Notes: generated by a model from the letters alone, not told the origin. A DNA stretch of 64,000 nt from Rhizobium oryzihabitans (GCF_010669145.1 NZ_CP048637.1:124001-188000), one strand, 5' to 3'; shown: positions 26,249 to 35,816, counted from the first letter of the stretch. Numbers and translations: made by a program.

Positions 26249-28249
26249 ATGTTCGAAAATCTAACACTCGCTCAACTCGTCTTCGGGCGGCTCACCTGGG
26301 AAGCGATCCCTTACGATCCAATCATCCGCAGCACGTTTGTTGCCGTGGTTATCGGTGGCCTGGCCATCGTGGGATTGATTACGAAATACAAACTGTGGGG
26401 TTATCTCTGGAGGGAATGGTTCACATCTGTCGATCACAAAAAGATCGGCATCATGTACATCGTTCTGGCGCTCGTCATGCTTCTGCGCGGCTTCGCCGAC
26501 GCGATCATGATGCGTATTCAGCAGGCCATCGCCTTCAACGGCAACGAGGGATACCTGAACGCCGACCACTATGATCAGATATTCACCGCCCACGGCGTGA
26601 TCATGATCTTTTTTGTCGCCATGCCGTTCATAACAGGGTTCATGAACTACATTGTGCCGCTCCAGATCGGTGCTCGCGATGTGTCATTTCCGTTCCTGAA
26701 CAATTTCTCATTCTGGATGACGACGGCGGGTGCGATCATCATCATGATCTCGCTATTCGTAGGAGAATTCGCAAAGACCGGCTGGTTGGCCTATCCGCCG
26801 TTGTCGGGTGCCGATTACAGCCCTGGCGTCGGTGTGGACTACTACATCTGGGGTTTGCAGGTAGCCGGCATCGGAACAACGCTGTCGGGCATCAACCTCG
26901 TTGCGACCATCGTCAAGATGCGCGCACCGGGGATGTCTCTGATGAAAATGCCTGTTTTCACTTGGACCTCGCTTTGCACCAACATCCTGATCGTGGCGAC
27001 ATTCCCGATATTGACTGCAACGCTTGCGCTGCTGACCGCAGACCGCTATCTGGACACCAACTTCTTCACGAACGATCTCGGCGGTAACCCGATGATGTAC
27101 GTGAACCTGATCTGGATGTGGGGTCATCCGGAAGTTTACATCCTGATCCTCCCGGCTTTTGGCATCTTTTCGGAAGTTGCATCTACGTTCTCGGGCAAGC
27201 GGCTGTTCGGCTACGCGTCGATGGTCTACGCGACATGTACGATCATGCTTCTTTCTTATGTGGTCTGGCTGCATCATTTCTTCACGATGGGAGCAGGTGC
27301 GTCCGTCAACGCCTTCTTTGGAATAGCAACGATGATCATTTCGATCCCGACGGGTGCGAAGATGTTCAACTGGCTGTTCACGATGTACAAGGGAAGGATC
27401 CGTTACGAACTGCCGATGTACTGGTTGATCGGCTTTATGGTGACATTCGTCATCGGCGGTATGACAGGCGTCATGCTGGCTATACCTCCTGCTGACTTTG
27501 TGCTGCACAATTCGCTCTTCCTGATTGCCCACTTCCACAACGTCATCATCGGCGGCGTGCTGTTCGGCCTGATGGCAGGAGTAACCTATTGGTGGCCGAA
27601 GGCCTTCGGTTTCAAGCTCGATCCGTTCTGGGGCAAGATGAGCTTCTGGTTCTGGCAGATCGGTTTCTTCGTCGCCTTCATGCCGCTCTATGTGCTCGGA
27701 CTAATGGGCGTGACGCGCAGAGTTTCGCAGTTTGATGATCCCTCGTTACAGATCTGGTTCATCATCGCCGCATTCGGGGCGGGCCTGATTGCACTCGGTA
27801 TCCTGTTCTTCATTATCCAGATGGTCGTCAGCGTGATGAGACGCGACCAGCTCCGCTGCACGACGGGCGATCCATGGGGTGGCCGAACCCTGGAATGGGC
27901 TACTTCCTCGCCGCCGCCAGAATACAACTTCGCTTTCACTCCAGTGGTCCATGAGATGGACGCATGGCACGACATGAAGGAATGTGGATACGCGAGACCA
28001 CTGGCCGGATACAAGGCGATTCACATGCCCAGAAATACTGGTGCCGGTGTCATCCTTTCCGGTATCAGCATCGCGCTCGCCTTTGCGCTCATCTGGTACA
28101 TCTGGTGGCTCGCCATCGTATCATTCGCAGCGATCATTATCATCTCGATCGCCCACACCTTCAACTACAACCGCGACTTTTATATCCCGGCAGCAACAGT
28201 TGCCGAGGTCGAAGACGCACGTTCGAAGCTGCTCGCCCAGGGGAACTGA
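26249..28249 (+). CDS. cyoB: Quinol oxidase subunit I, 666 aa
   Basis: The catalytic heme-copper subunit. The CuB site is visible in [17 protein letters not shown] (His and cross-linked Tyr) and [10 protein letters not shown], and heme ligands lie in [13 protein letters not shown] and [11 protein letters not shown]. It reduces O2 to water and pumps protons. It follows cyoA by 17 nt and shows no frameshift. Length agrees with E. coli CyoB (663 aa). Confidence 0.97.
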   Translation: MFENLTLAQLVFGRLTWEAIPYDPIIRSTFVAVVIGGLAIVGLITKYKLWGYLWREWFTSVDHKKIGIMYIVLALVMLLRGFADAIMMRIQQAIAFNGNEGYLNADHYDQIFTAHGVIMIFFVAMPFITGFMNYIVPLQIGARDVSFPFLNNFSFWMTTAGAIIIMISLFVGEFAKTGWLAYPPLSGADYSPGVGVDYYIWGLQVAGIGTTLSGINLVATIVKMRAPGMSLMKMPVFTWTSLCTNILIVATFPILTATLALLTADRYLDTNFFTNDLGGNPMMYVNLIWMWGHPEVYILILPAFGIFSEVASTFSGKRLFGYASMVYATCTIMLLSYVVWLHHFFTMGAGASVNAFFGIATMIISIPTGAKMFNWLFTMYKGRIRYELPMYWLIGFMVTFVIGGMTGVMLAIPPADFVLHNSLFLIAHFHNVIIGGVLFGLMAGVTYWWPKAFGFKLDPFWGKMSFWFWQIGFFVAFMPLYVLGLMGVTRRVSQFDDPSLQIWFIIAAFGAGLIALGILFFIIQMVVSVMRRDQLRCTTGDPWGGRTLEWATSSPPPEYNFAFTPVVHEMDAWHDMKECGYARPLAGYKAIHMPRNTGAGVILSGISIALAFALIWYIWWLAIVSFAAIIIISIAHTFNYNRDFYIPAATVAEVEDARSKLLAQGN

Positions 28250-28250
28250 C

Positions 28251-28870
28251 ATGGCAAACCCGATTCACGCCCCCGGGCTGACAAGAAATTCCATCTCGAT
28301 GAGGAACATCATCCTGAAGGAAGCACGAACCTGGGCTTCTGGCTCTATCTGATGAGTGACCTGCTTATTTTCGCGGCTCTCTTCGCCACCTATGCGGTGC
28401 TCGGTCGTAATTACGCGGCCGGTCCTGCACCTGGCGATCTTTTCGATCTCAGGTTGATCGGGGTTGCGACGGTAATCCTGCTGGTGTCATCGATTACCTA
28501 TGGTGTTGCGATGATCCGTGCCGAGAGCAATGCAAAGGGTGCGACGATCTTCTGGCTTGGTGTCACAGGCCTGCTCGGCCTCGCATTCCTGGGGCTGGAG
28601 GCATACGAATTCTATCATCTGATCGCGGAGGGTGCTGGTCCCCAGCGGTCCGCCTTCCTGTCGTCATTCTTCGCCCTCGTCGGCACGCATGGCCTCCATG
28701 TCATGTTTGGGGTCATCTGGCTTGTGGTGCTTATGATACAGGTGTCGAAGTTTGGCCTCACTCCGGAGAACCATCGACGACTGATGTGCCTGTCAATGTT
28801 CTGGCACTTCCTCGACCTCATCTGGATCGGTGTCTTCTCAGTGGTCTATCTTATGGGAGTTGTCGCATGA
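28251..28870 (+). CDS. cyoC: Quinol oxidase subunit III, frameshifted near its 5' end
   Basis: The conserved body from NLGFWLYLMSDLL to VFSVVYLMGVVA is present, and the same frame reads upstream as DKKFHLDEEHHPEGST, a normal CyoC N-terminus. The only good start, ATG 28251 just after cyoB, is in another frame. One base missing at the CCCCCGGG run (28270-28277) would join them as MANPIHAPGADKKFHLDE. Using ATG 28352 instead would delete the N-terminus and part of helix 1. It stabilises the oxidase core. A sequencing error is as likely as a mutation. Confidence 0.85.
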
Positions 28871-29253
28871 CGTCGAATTCTTCTCATAATGGAGCACACG
28901 GAGGGCATTCCGGTCACCGCTCGGGGCGTAGTTCTCTCAAGAGCTACATGACGGGATTCATCCTGTCGCTTATTCTGACGGCCATCCCGTTCTGGCTTGT
29001 GATGGGCGACGTCATCGAGAGCAAGATGATAACGATCGCGGCGATCATGATCCTTGGCGGCATCCAGATGCTTGTCCACATGACCTACTTCCTGCACATG
29101 AACAGCCGCTCTGAAGGAGGGTGGACCATGATGGCACTGATTTTTACGATCGTGATCCTTGTCATCGTGCTCGTCGGATCAATCTGGGTTATGTATCACC
29201 TCAACACCAACATGATGCCCATGTCACCGGAGATGATGAAAAATATGCCGTAA
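28867..29253 (+). CDS. cyoD: Quinol oxidase subunit IV, 128 aa
   Basis: A small three-helix subunit. After a His/Ser-rich N-terminus come SYMTGFILSLILTAIPFWLV, MILGGIQMLVHMTYFLHM and a third helix (IFTIVILVIVLVGSIWVMYHL), all typical of CyoD. The start overlaps the cyoC stop (ATGA). It ends the cyo operon; no cyoE (heme O synthase) follows, so heme O must come from a gene elsewhere. Confidence 0.94.
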   Translation: MTSNSSHNGAHGGHSGHRSGRSSLKSYMTGFILSLILTAIPFWLVMGDVIESKMITIAAIMILGGIQMLVHMTYFLHMNSRSEGGWTMMALIFTIVILVIVLVGSIWVMYHLNTNMMPMSPEMMKNMP

Positions 29254-29294
29254 GAGCGCTGACTTCATCCAGTTTATCAAGCTAATTGCTCATT

Positions 29295-29333
29295 CGTGTG
29301 TTCGGTAAACCGTTGGTCCATACCGAACACACG
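29295..29333. terminator. Strong 13-bp perfect hairpin after cyoD
   Basis: CGTGTGTTCGGTA (29295-29307) and TACCGAACACACG (29321-29333) are perfect complements around a 13-nt loop, 42 nt after the cyoD stop. It may terminate or protect cyo mRNA. No U-run follows, so an operator for the gene at 29431 is an alternative. Confidence 0.6.
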
Positions 29334-29430
29334 GACCAAATCACAAGTCTGGATGCAGTCATGGGGAAGCCTCCGGGCGCGATCTGACTGTCTCCGGCTC
29401 TCTTTCACCTCGAGAGTTGTTGGCGAGCGA

Positions 29431-29793
29431 ATGCCATTTTTTCTTGTCACCCATCGATCACTCGTTGAAGCTGATAGCGAGCAGGCCGCTGCTGTCAAAG
29501 CTCTCGATAAAATTGAAAGCAGTCGGAAACTCGAGTTCGAAGTGAAATTCGATGAAACGACGATCACCTGCGTAATGCTGGACAGAGCACTGGAGGAGAT
29601 GGATTCATCATCTCCAGAAGGCCAGGCACTGCATCAGGAGCCGTTAGCCGGGACTACCAACGCTGGTCAGTCACCCGACGAGAACTCATCGCGGACAACG
29701 ATACCGGAACGCCCGAACGCGCGGACGACCACGATGGTTGCGGCCTTTCTTGGGGGGCTGGTGCTGGCGACGTTCATGCTTGCAGTATTGTGA
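29431..29793 (+). CDS. Small tail-anchored-like hypothetical protein, 120 aa
   Basis: From MPFFLVTHRSLVEADSEQAA the protein has a compact N-terminal alpha/beta-like domain (AVKALDKIESSRKLEFEVKF) of about 60 residues, a Pro/Ser/Thr-rich linker and a single C-terminal helix (TTTMVAAFLGGLVLATFMLA). The upstream extension to 29296 reads through the post-cyoD hairpin and is rejected. Function is unknown; the layout suggests a membrane-tethered cytoplasmic domain. Confidence 0.6.
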   Translation: MPFFLVTHRSLVEADSEQAAAVKALDKIESSRKLEFEVKFDETTITCVMLDRALEEMDSSSPEGQALHQEPLAGTTNAGQSPDENSSRTTIPERPNARTTTMVAAFLGGLVLATFMLAVL

Positions 29794-29831
29794 TCGTCAA
29801 CAACGACGGTCAGAGTACAACATGCCGCTGA

Positions 29832-30437
29832 TCACCGAATGCCGCCCACGGCAATCGTATCACGACCGTCATTGATTTTCACCCACTTGCCGGGATCACG
29901 CGAGTCCTGACGCTTCAGATAGGTGTACTCGGTTTCCGACCATTTCCTGATCTCCGCACGCAGATTGTCGAGCACGAAGTCACCCAGTCCTGACCGGACC
30001 GCCAACACAGCGTGACCCGATCCGTCCGGTTGAAGCACTACTGTGATCAGCAGGTTGGAGGGCGAGAACCCACGTTCCATCAGGAGCTTCCGCTTCTGAA
30101 GAACGAAGTCTTCGCAGTCGGCTGCGTCGACCGGATAGGTCCAGTATTCTTCGACACCATACCTCTCCATATCTGTCATCGCCGGGATCAGGTTCACCTT
30201 ACGGTTCACATCGACAAGGCGACTCCAGGTCTCTGGCGTCAGCTTCATCGGCCCGCGATCTGCAACGCGGGGGCGGCATTCTCCGGGCAGGCGTTCACAG
30301 AATTCAAAATGACCAATTGGCTGGGTAGTCGGTCCGGCGATCGGCATGGCATCCAGAGCCGCCGCATCGGGATTCCACGCCACCCCCATCGAGGTCGTCA
30401 TTATTGCGATTATTGCGAACATAAACCTGACAGTCAT
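29832..30437 (-). CDS. BTLCP-family transglutaminase-like cysteine proteinase (btlcp1), 201 aa
   Basis: A secreted or periplasmic bacterial transglutaminase-like cysteine proteinase (DUF920 type). A signal-like N-terminus is followed by the domain with probable triad Cys108 (AADCEDFVLQKRKLL), His142 (GSGHAVLAV) and Asp157 (FVLDN). The related LapG cleaves a periplasmic adhesin; substrates of rhizobial BTLCPs are largely unknown. A close paralogue lies at 36595-37200, and both start codons sit in an inverted repeat. It is transcribed away from IS21 copy 2. Confidence 0.88.
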   Translation of the reverse strand: MTVRFMFAIIAIMTTSMGVAWNPDAAALDAMPIAGPTTQPIGHFEFCERLPGECRPRVADRGPMKLTPETWSRLVDVNRKVNLIPAMTDMERYGVEEYWTYPVDAADCEDFVLQKRKLLMERGFSPSNLLITVVLQPDGSGHAVLAVRSGLGDFVLDNLRAEIRKWSETEYTYLKRQDSRDPGKWVKINDGRDTIAVGGIR

Positions 30438-30468
30438 AAGTCGTCCCCGTTTGTTGCAATGACTTATG
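30435..30468 (-). promoter_or_regulatory. Hairpin enclosing the btlcp1 start codon
   Basis: CATAAGTC (30435-30442) and GACTTATG (30461-30468) are perfect complements. In the minus-strand RNA the AUG closes the stem and the GGGGAC Shine-Dalgarno-like stretch lies in the loop. btlcp2 has the equivalent structure with a compensatory base change, supporting a conserved translational control element or a DNA operator. Confidence 0.6.
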
Positions 30469-30672
30469 AGGATCGGCTGCCACTATCGGGCAAACAATTT
30501 AGGTGCAATTTTATCGATTGTTATGTTTTGTTCGCGCAGCTTGTCAACGGCGGAGTAAAAACCGGCCACGGGGCGGAGCAAAAGTCGGCCACTATGGCGG
30601 CCGCCTGAGACCGCCGGGAGGGCGTAGCCCGAGCGGGGGTCTCAGGCGGGGGCGGCGATTTTTTGAGAGGTG

Positions 30673-31431
30673 TCAGCCGGCCTTTCGGGCGCGGCTCTGG
30701 GCGAGACGATAGCTGTCGCCGTTCATCTCGAGGATGTTGACGTGGTGGGTGATGCGATCGAGCAACGCGCCGGTCAGACGCTCGGATCCCAGGGTTTCGG
30801 TCCATTCGTCGAAAGGCAGATTGCTGGTGATCAGGGTGGCACCGCGCTCATAGCGTTGCGAGATCAGCTCGAACAGCAACTCCGCGCCGGTCTTTGATAG
30901 CGGGACGAAGCCCAGCTCGTCGATGATCAGTAGCTTGTAGGCCGCCATTTGCTTCTGGAAGCGGAGAAGACGCCGCTCATCACGCGCCTCCATCATCTCA
31001 CTGACCAGGGCGGCGGCCGTGGTGAAGCCGACGGACAAGCCCTTCTGGCAGGCGGCCAGGCCGAGGCCGAGAGCAACATGCGTCTTGCCGGTTCCACTGG
31101 GACCGAGAGCAATGACGTTCTCGCGGCGCTCGATCCATTCGCAGCGGGACAGTTCCAGCACCTGCATCTTGTTGAGCTTGGGGATAGCTGTGAAGTCGAA
31201 GCTATCCAGGCTTTTGACGACCGGGAATTTGGCCGCCTTGATGCGACGTTCGACCTTGCGGCGATCCCGCTCGATCGTTTCCCGTTCGGCAAGCCGGAAC
31301 AGGTAGCCGACGTGATCGACGCCCTCGGTTGCGCATAGCCGGGCCAGCTTCTGGTGCTCGCGCTGGAAGGTCGGCAGCTTCAGGGCCTTGAGATAGTGCG
31401 CGAGCAGGATCTCGGGTGCTTCGGTGTTCAT
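30673..31431 (-). CDS. istB: IS21 helper ATPase IstB, 252 aa (copy 2)
   Basis: Same protein as at 13813-14571: Walker A GPSGTGKTHVALGL, Walker B LLIIDELGF, ATGA overlap with istA. No difference from copy 1 was found. Confidence 0.95.
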   Translation of the reverse strand: MNTEAPEILLAHYLKALKLPTFQREHQKLARLCATEGVDHVGYLFRLAERETIERDRRKVERRIKAAKFPVVKSLDSFDFTAIPKLNKMQVLELSRCEWIERRENVIALGPSGTGKTHVALGLGLAACQKGLSVGFTTAAALVSEMMEARDERRLLRFQKQMAAYKLLIIDELGFVPLSKTGAELLFELISQRYERGATLITSNLPFDEWTETLGSERLTGALLDRITHHVNILEMNGDSYRLAQSRARKAG

Positions 31432-32924
31432 GCGGCTTCTCCCGCATCCGACGACAGGAGACGCATATACGCCTTCGCCGAGGTCGTCTCGACCGTCGCC
31501 CTCGGCAGATAGGGGTAGATGGACAGGTCCAGTCTGGGCGGCCGGCGTTCCACCCGGCACAGGATCAGATGCTTGACGGCGTCAAAGCCAATGGCGCCAA
31601 GCTGGATCGCCTGCTTCACCGCCGCATGCAGATCGGCGAGTTCGAAGCTCTCCAGCAGGCGGAGGACCTGCACGTACTCACGCCGGCCGTGCTTGGCCAT
31701 GCGGCCTTCCATCAACCGGCGCAGCGTAGCGAACTCTTGCGGCAAGTCCCAGCCCTGGAGGGGCGCTGCCTGATCCAGCGAATTGATCTTCTGCTCGATC
31801 AGCGGCAGGTAATGGACAGGATCGAAGACGACGTCTTCCCGTTCCCAGCACCGAGGATGGCGGGCGATGATCTCGCCACGGCAACCGATGACCACTTCGT
31901 TGACATAGCCGCGCACCCACACATCCTGATGGCCATAGGCGACCGGGACGGAATAGTCGTTGGTCTTGTAGCGCACCAGCGACTGCGCCGTCACCTTGGC
32001 ACTTGCCTGGTCGCAGGCATCAAATGGCGAGGCTGGCAAGGCGCGCATGGCAGCCAGATCGCGCCGCAAGCGCTCGCCGATCGTCTCGCTCTCGCCGCGC
32101 AGCCTGTCGCGCTGGCGCTTCCGGCACTGCTCCTCCAGAAAGGTGTTGAACGCCTCCCATGTCGCAAACTGCGGGATCGGCACCATGAAGTTGCGCCGGG
32201 CATAGCCGACGAGACCCTCGACGTTCCCCTTGTCGTTGCCCTTGCCGGGACGGCCATAGCGATCCCGGATAAGGTAGTGGGACAGGAAGCCGCTGAACAA
32301 CGTCGCGCGCTTGCGGGTGCCGTCAGGCAAAATCTTCGCCACCAGGCAACGGTCGTTGTCGTAGACGATCGACTGTGGCACGGCCCCAAAGAAGGCAAAT
32401 GCATGGATGTGGCCGTCGACCCAGGCCTCGGCCACCGCCGCCGGATAGGCCCGCACATAGCAGCCGTCGCTATGCGGCAGATCGAGCACGAAGAAGCGCG
32501 CCTTCTGCTCCACGCCGCCAATCACGACCGTCGCCTCACCGAAGTCCGCCTGCGCATGGCCGGGCGGATGCGACAGCGGCACAAACACCTCTTGTCGGCG
32601 CTGATCCCGATCGCGCATATAATCCTTGATGATCGTGTAGCCGCCGGTGAACCCGCATTCGTCGCGCAGGCGGTCGAACACCCGCTTGGCCGTATGGCGC
32701 TGCTTGCGCGGCACCTTCAGGTCTTCATCGAGCCAATGGTCGATCGTCGAAACGAACGCATCAAGCTTCGGACGCCGGATCGGTGATCGCCGCTGATAGC
32801 CGGGCGGCGTCGAATAGGCCACCATCTTGGCCACGCTGTCGCGCGATATGTTGAAATACTTTGCTGCCTGACGCTGCGTCATCCCTTCGGAAACAGCCAG
32901 GCGAACCTTGAGGTATAATTCCAC
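31428..32924 (-). CDS. istA: IS21 transposase IstA, 498 aa (copy 2)
   Basis: Same protein as at 14568-16064, with the N-terminal helix-turn-helix and DDE core intact. No difference from copy 1 was found, which points to recent duplication in this replicon. Confidence 0.95.
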   Translation of the reverse strand: MELYLKVRLAVSEGMTQRQAAKYFNISRDSVAKMVAYSTPPGYQRRSPIRRPKLDAFVSTIDHWLDEDLKVPRKQRHTAKRVFDRLRDECGFTGGYTIIKDYMRDRDQRRQEVFVPLSHPPGHAQADFGEATVVIGGVEQKARFFVLDLPHSDGCYVRAYPAAVAEAWVDGHIHAFAFFGAVPQSIVYDNDRCLVAKILPDGTRKRATLFSGFLSHYLIRDRYGRPGKGNDKGNVEGLVGYARRNFMVPIPQFATWEAFNTFLEEQCRKRQRDRLRGESETIGERLRRDLAAMRALPASPFDACDQASAKVTAQSLVRYKTNDYSVPVAYGHQDVWVRGYVNEVVIGCRGEIIARHPRCWEREDVVFDPVHYLPLIEQKINSLDQAAPLQGWDLPQEFATLRRLMEGRMAKHGRREYVQVLRLLESFELADLHAAVKQAIQLGAIGFDAVKHLILCRVERRPPRLDLSIYPYLPRATVETTSAKAYMRLLSSDAGEAA

Positions 32925-33106
32925 GGTGTAGATCCCCTGTCCCTCCTGCGATCATTGCAGAAAGGAAATAGGTGGCCGGATTTTACTCCGCCCGCAGAAG
33001 CATTATGCCGCCGCTACCGTGGACGACTTTTGCACCGCCGCTCTCACCCTAATGGTTCCCAATTGGTGGGATCTGATCGATCCGGCTTGCGTCCGCAGCC
33101 TCTTTG

Positions 33107-33121
33107 TGAGAATGATTTGCA
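33107..33121 (+). promoter_or_regulatory. Putative Mur/Fur-type operator of mntH2
   Basis: TGAGAATGATTTGCA differs from the mntH1 box by one base and lies 37 bp before the mntH2 start. Bases just upstream (33046) belong to IS21, so the element has kept little more than the operator. Confidence 0.5.
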
Positions 33122-33158
33122 ATTGCAATAGTGGTGGGCTTTGAAAGCGCGGTGGACG

Positions 33159-34484
33159 ATGGACAGACCGGTGAGGGGATGGCAACAAACGGTGGGAGAG
33201 GCGTCCCTTTCGGATGTGCACCGGTCGATCAAGGTCGCGGCAGGAGCGGGCACTTTCCGAAGGGCAATGGCTTTCTTCGGGCCCGGCTATCTCGTCGCGG
33301 TCGGGTACATGGACCCAGGCAATTGGGCGACATCTCTGGCCGGGGGATCACGCTTCGGCTACGCGCTGCTCACGGTGGCCCTGATTTCAAACATCATGGC
33401 GATCGTCCTTCAGTCGCTGTGCGCGCGCCTCGCCATCGCCTCGGGGCGAGACCTGGCGCAGGCCTGTCGTGATGCCTACCCCAAACCGGTTGCCATGGTG
33501 CTGTGGCTGCTGGCCGAAATAGCGATCATTGCGACTGACATCGCCGAGGTAATCGGCACTGCAATCGGCTTGAACCTCCTTTTCGGTATTCCGCTCGAGC
33601 TGGGAGTGGTCATCACTGCTCTGGATGTATTCTTGATCCTTTACCTGCAAAAGCTTGGCTTCCGTTGGGTCGAAGCGCTTGTCATAACTTTGCTCGGCGT
33701 TATCGCCGTCTGCTTTGCGGTTCAGATCGCTCTTGCCGATCCGGATTGGGGTCAGGTGATCCTCGGCTTTGCTCCAACGACAGAGATTATCACGAATCCC
33801 GACATGCTGTATCTGGCGCTTGGCATACTCGGTGCGACCGTTATGCCGCACAATCTCTACCTCCACTCCGGTATCGTGCAGACGAGGGACTTTGGCGATA
33901 CGTTACCTGAAAAGCGCGAGGCTCTGAAATTCGCGACGATCGACTCCACAGTCGCATTGATGTTCGCTCTGCTCGTCAATGCTTCGATCCTCATTCTGGC
34001 GGCCGCTACGTTCCACGAAACCGGGCGGACTTCGGTCGCAGAACTGGGTGAGGCTCATAGTCTGCTAGCCCCGTTGCTCGGTTTGGCCTTCGCACCGACA
34101 TTGTTCGGAATCGCCCTTTTGTGCTGCGGTATCAATTCAACGGTTACCGCGACGCTTGCGGGTCAGATCGTGATGGAAGGGTTCCTGAAGATCCAGCTTG
34201 CACCTTGGCTTCGCCGTCTGATTACCCGGGGGATCGCCATCATACCCGCAGCAGGGGTCACTATAGCTTTCGGAGACAGCGGCACTGCCCAGCTTCTGAT
34301 CTTGACCCAGGTCGTGCTTAGCCTCCAACTATCCTTTGCGGTTTTCCCGCTGGTGATGTTCACAGCCGATGCTGATAAGATGGGAGAGATGAAGGCACCT
34401 CTTTGGCTCTCGGCTTTTGCCTGGATCATCGCCATCGTAATCGCTTTGCTGAACCTGAAGCTGTTGGTCGATTTCGTTTCCTGA
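33159..34484 (+). CDS. mntH: NRAMP-family Mn(II)/divalent-metal importer, second copy, 441 aa
   Basis: A close paralogue of the transporter at 20860 with the same landmarks: [10 protein letters not shown] (TM1), [14 protein letters not shown] (TM6) and the same C-terminus. ATG 33159 gives MDRPVRGW, aligned with copy 1; the TTG at 33141 is an extension. Silent differences are frequent along the gene, so the duplication is old or the copies were acquired separately. A merR gene follows in convergent orientation, as it does after mntH1. Confidence 0.95.
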   Translation: MDRPVRGWQQTVGEASLSDVHRSIKVAAGAGTFRRAMAFFGPGYLVAVGYMDPGNWATSLAGGSRFGYALLTVALISNIMAIVLQSLCARLAIASGRDLAQACRDAYPKPVAMVLWLLAEIAIIATDIAEVIGTAIGLNLLFGIPLELGVVITALDVFLILYLQKLGFRWVEALVITLLGVIAVCFAVQIALADPDWGQVILGFAPTTEIITNPDMLYLALGILGATVMPHNLYLHSGIVQTRDFGDTLPEKREALKFATIDSTVALMFALLVNASILILAAATFHETGRTSVAELGEAHSLLAPLLGLAFAPTLFGIALLCCGINSTVTATLAGQIVMEGFLKIQLAPWLRRLITRGIAIIPAAGVTIAFGDSGTAQLLILTQVVLSLQLSFAVFPLVMFTADADKMGEMKAPLWLSAFAWIIAIVIALLNLKLLVDFVS

Positions 34485-34716
34485 TGCGCTCGCACCGAGC
34501 TGCCCATTACTTCCGGAGGACTTTCAAGCACTCAGTGAGCTGGCGGGCAGCCTGATGTGACCCTCACGAACTAGGCGATTGCGACCCCTGATGCAGTCTC
34601 TTGGTCTGGACGATCTGTGCGACTTGGAGCTCGCCACCAACCGCCCCGATCATTCAGATCGGTACCAACTGGGATCGCCGTGTACTCAGAGGTATTTGGG
34701 CAGTGAAATGCTGTAG
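34485..34716. other. Gap between convergent mntH2 and merR2
   Basis: About 230 bp. No gene, strong hairpin or recognisable regulatory word was found. Confidence 0.4.
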
Positions 34717-35133
34717 TCAGTCGTGCTCGGTGGTGCACATATCGTGGTTTGCCAAGGCCCTGATCACATAGCAATCGCGCACTTGATTCGAATGGCAGTG
34801 TGTTGAGATCCGTTCCAGCTCGGCTTCCAGCTTCTTCAATCTCTCGATCTTCTGTCGGATTGTCACAAGCTGTTCGGCAGCTATCTTGTCGGCCTCTGCA
34901 CACGGCTTTTCCGGATGCTGGCTCAGCTCTATAAGCTCGCGAATAGCTTCGATCGTCAATCCAAGGTCGCGGGCATGTCGAATGAATGAGAGGCGTTCCT
35001 GCTCGGTCTTCGAGTAACGTCGCTGATTGCCCTCAGAACGTTCCGGCGGTGAGAGCAGCCCCATCTGTTCATAATATCTGATCGTTGGTACCTTGACACC
35101 CGTGGTCCTGGACAGATCTCCAATGGTGAGCAT
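34717..35133 (-). CDS. MerR-family Zn/Cd/Pb-responsive activator (merR2), 138 aa
   Basis: Aligned without gaps to merR1 and differing at relatively few residues. The winged helix (MLTIGDLSRTTGVKVPTIRY), Cys78, Cys113 and Cys121 are all present. GGGAGG lies just upstream of ATG 35133. It is divergent from the PCu(A)C-like gene at 35257. Because the recognition helices of merR1 and merR2 look the same, both probably bind the same CTCAAGCTACTAGAG-type operators. Confidence 0.93.
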   Translation of the reverse strand: MLTIGDLSRTTGVKVPTIRYYEQMGLLSPPERSEGNQRRYSKTEQERLSFIRHARDLGLTIEAIRELIELSQHPEKPCAEADKIAAEQLVTIRQKIERLKKLEAELERISTHCHSNQVRDCYVIRALANHDMCTTEHD

Positions 35134-35194
35134 GCTACCTCCCTCTCCAAATGCGGCAGGTGCAGGCCGCGACAAATTAGCCCATCACGCGAAC

Positions 35195-35226
35195 CTGAAC
35201 CCTCGAACAACCGAGAGGTATGTAAG
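35195..35226 (+). promoter_or_regulatory. Possible MerR-type promoter P8 (weak)
   Basis: CTGAAC (35195-35200), a 20-bp spacer with the dyad CTCGAACAACCGAG, and TGTAAG (35221-35226). It faces the PCu(A)C-like gene. Spacer length and dyad differ from P1-P7, so this is tentative. Confidence 0.35.
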
Positions 35227-35256
35227 CAATGGCTCGGAACATGTGAGGATTTATAA

Positions 35257-35766
35257 ATGGCAAATCAAGCAAAACGTTGGTGTGTGGCAGCCACTGCATT
35301 TCTTTTCGCCGGTCAGAGCGGCGCCTGGGCTAACGTGACAAATGAACCTCATCAAATCGACTACGACGCCTTGACTATCGAACATGCCGAACTGGTCTTA
35401 GCGCCGGACGGGGTCACGGATAAAGCATATGTCACTGTCTACAATGGTACGCCCGATGACATGGCGATTGTCTCTGTCAACGTCACAGGGTACTCGACTG
35501 CAACACTCGTGAGCCCGATGGCCAAATCCAAGGGCTTCGAACAAGTGCCGCTGTCGGACACCTACGTCGTGATCCCCCGAAAAGCGGAACTGGACATGGG
35601 ACAGGATACGGTTTTCATTTCACTGATGCGAAATTCGGGTCCTCCGAAAGCCGCAACGATGACGCTAAAATTCGATGACGGTACCTTGCGTGCTGTCCCG
35701 CTTGATATTCTTGCTCCAGATGCCGCGGAAACTAATCATCACCATGGAGAACCAAATCGCGAATAA
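35257..35766 (+). CDS. Periplasmic PCu(A)C-like protein lacking clear copper ligands, 169 aa
   Basis: A signal peptide (to about residue 26, GAWAN) is followed by a fold resembling DUF461/PCu(A)C: HAELVLAPDGVTDKAYVTVY, IPRKAELDMGQDTVFISLM. The His...Met and His-x-Met copper ligands of the copy at 20077 are not obvious, while the C-terminus ends in a His cluster (TNHHHGEPNRE). It may be a diverged metallochaperone. The family call is by pattern and is less secure than for the 20077 gene. Confidence 0.6.
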   Translation: MANQAKRWCVAATAFLFAGQSGAWANVTNEPHQIDYDALTIEHAELVLAPDGVTDKAYVTVYNGTPDDMAIVSVNVTGYSTATLVSPMAKSKGFEQVPLSDTYVVIPRKAELDMGQDTVFISLMRNSGPPKAATMTLKFDDGTLRAVPLDILAPDAAETNHHHGEPNRE

Positions 35767-35816
35767 AGGCTACTACAAAACCGAGAGTTGACGCCTTTTC
35801 CTTGCGCCGCACCCCG

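Larger units (their letters stand above)
30542..33046 (-). mobile_element. IS21-family insertion sequence, copy 2 (2,505 bp)
   Basis: The sequence from TGTCAACGG to GGCTCTCA equivalents (plus-strand ends TGTCAAC and GCTCTCA) matches copy 1 throughout. Flanking bases differ (CGCAGCT left, CCCTAAT right), so there is no target duplication. This implies a deletion or recombination event at one side. It lies between btlcp1 and mntH2. Confidence 0.95.

Noticed and set aside
28352..28870. cyoC as a shorter gene starting at ATG 28352
   Set aside because: The same frame upstream encodes the normal CyoC N-terminus (FHLDEEHHPEGST), and this ATG falls inside the first membrane helix, so a frameshift explains the data better.
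13682..33046. Composite transposon formed by the two IS21 copies
   Set aside because: The copies are directly repeated, but the only target duplication flanks copy 1 alone and the outer flanks do not match, so no evidence supports movement of the interval as a unit.
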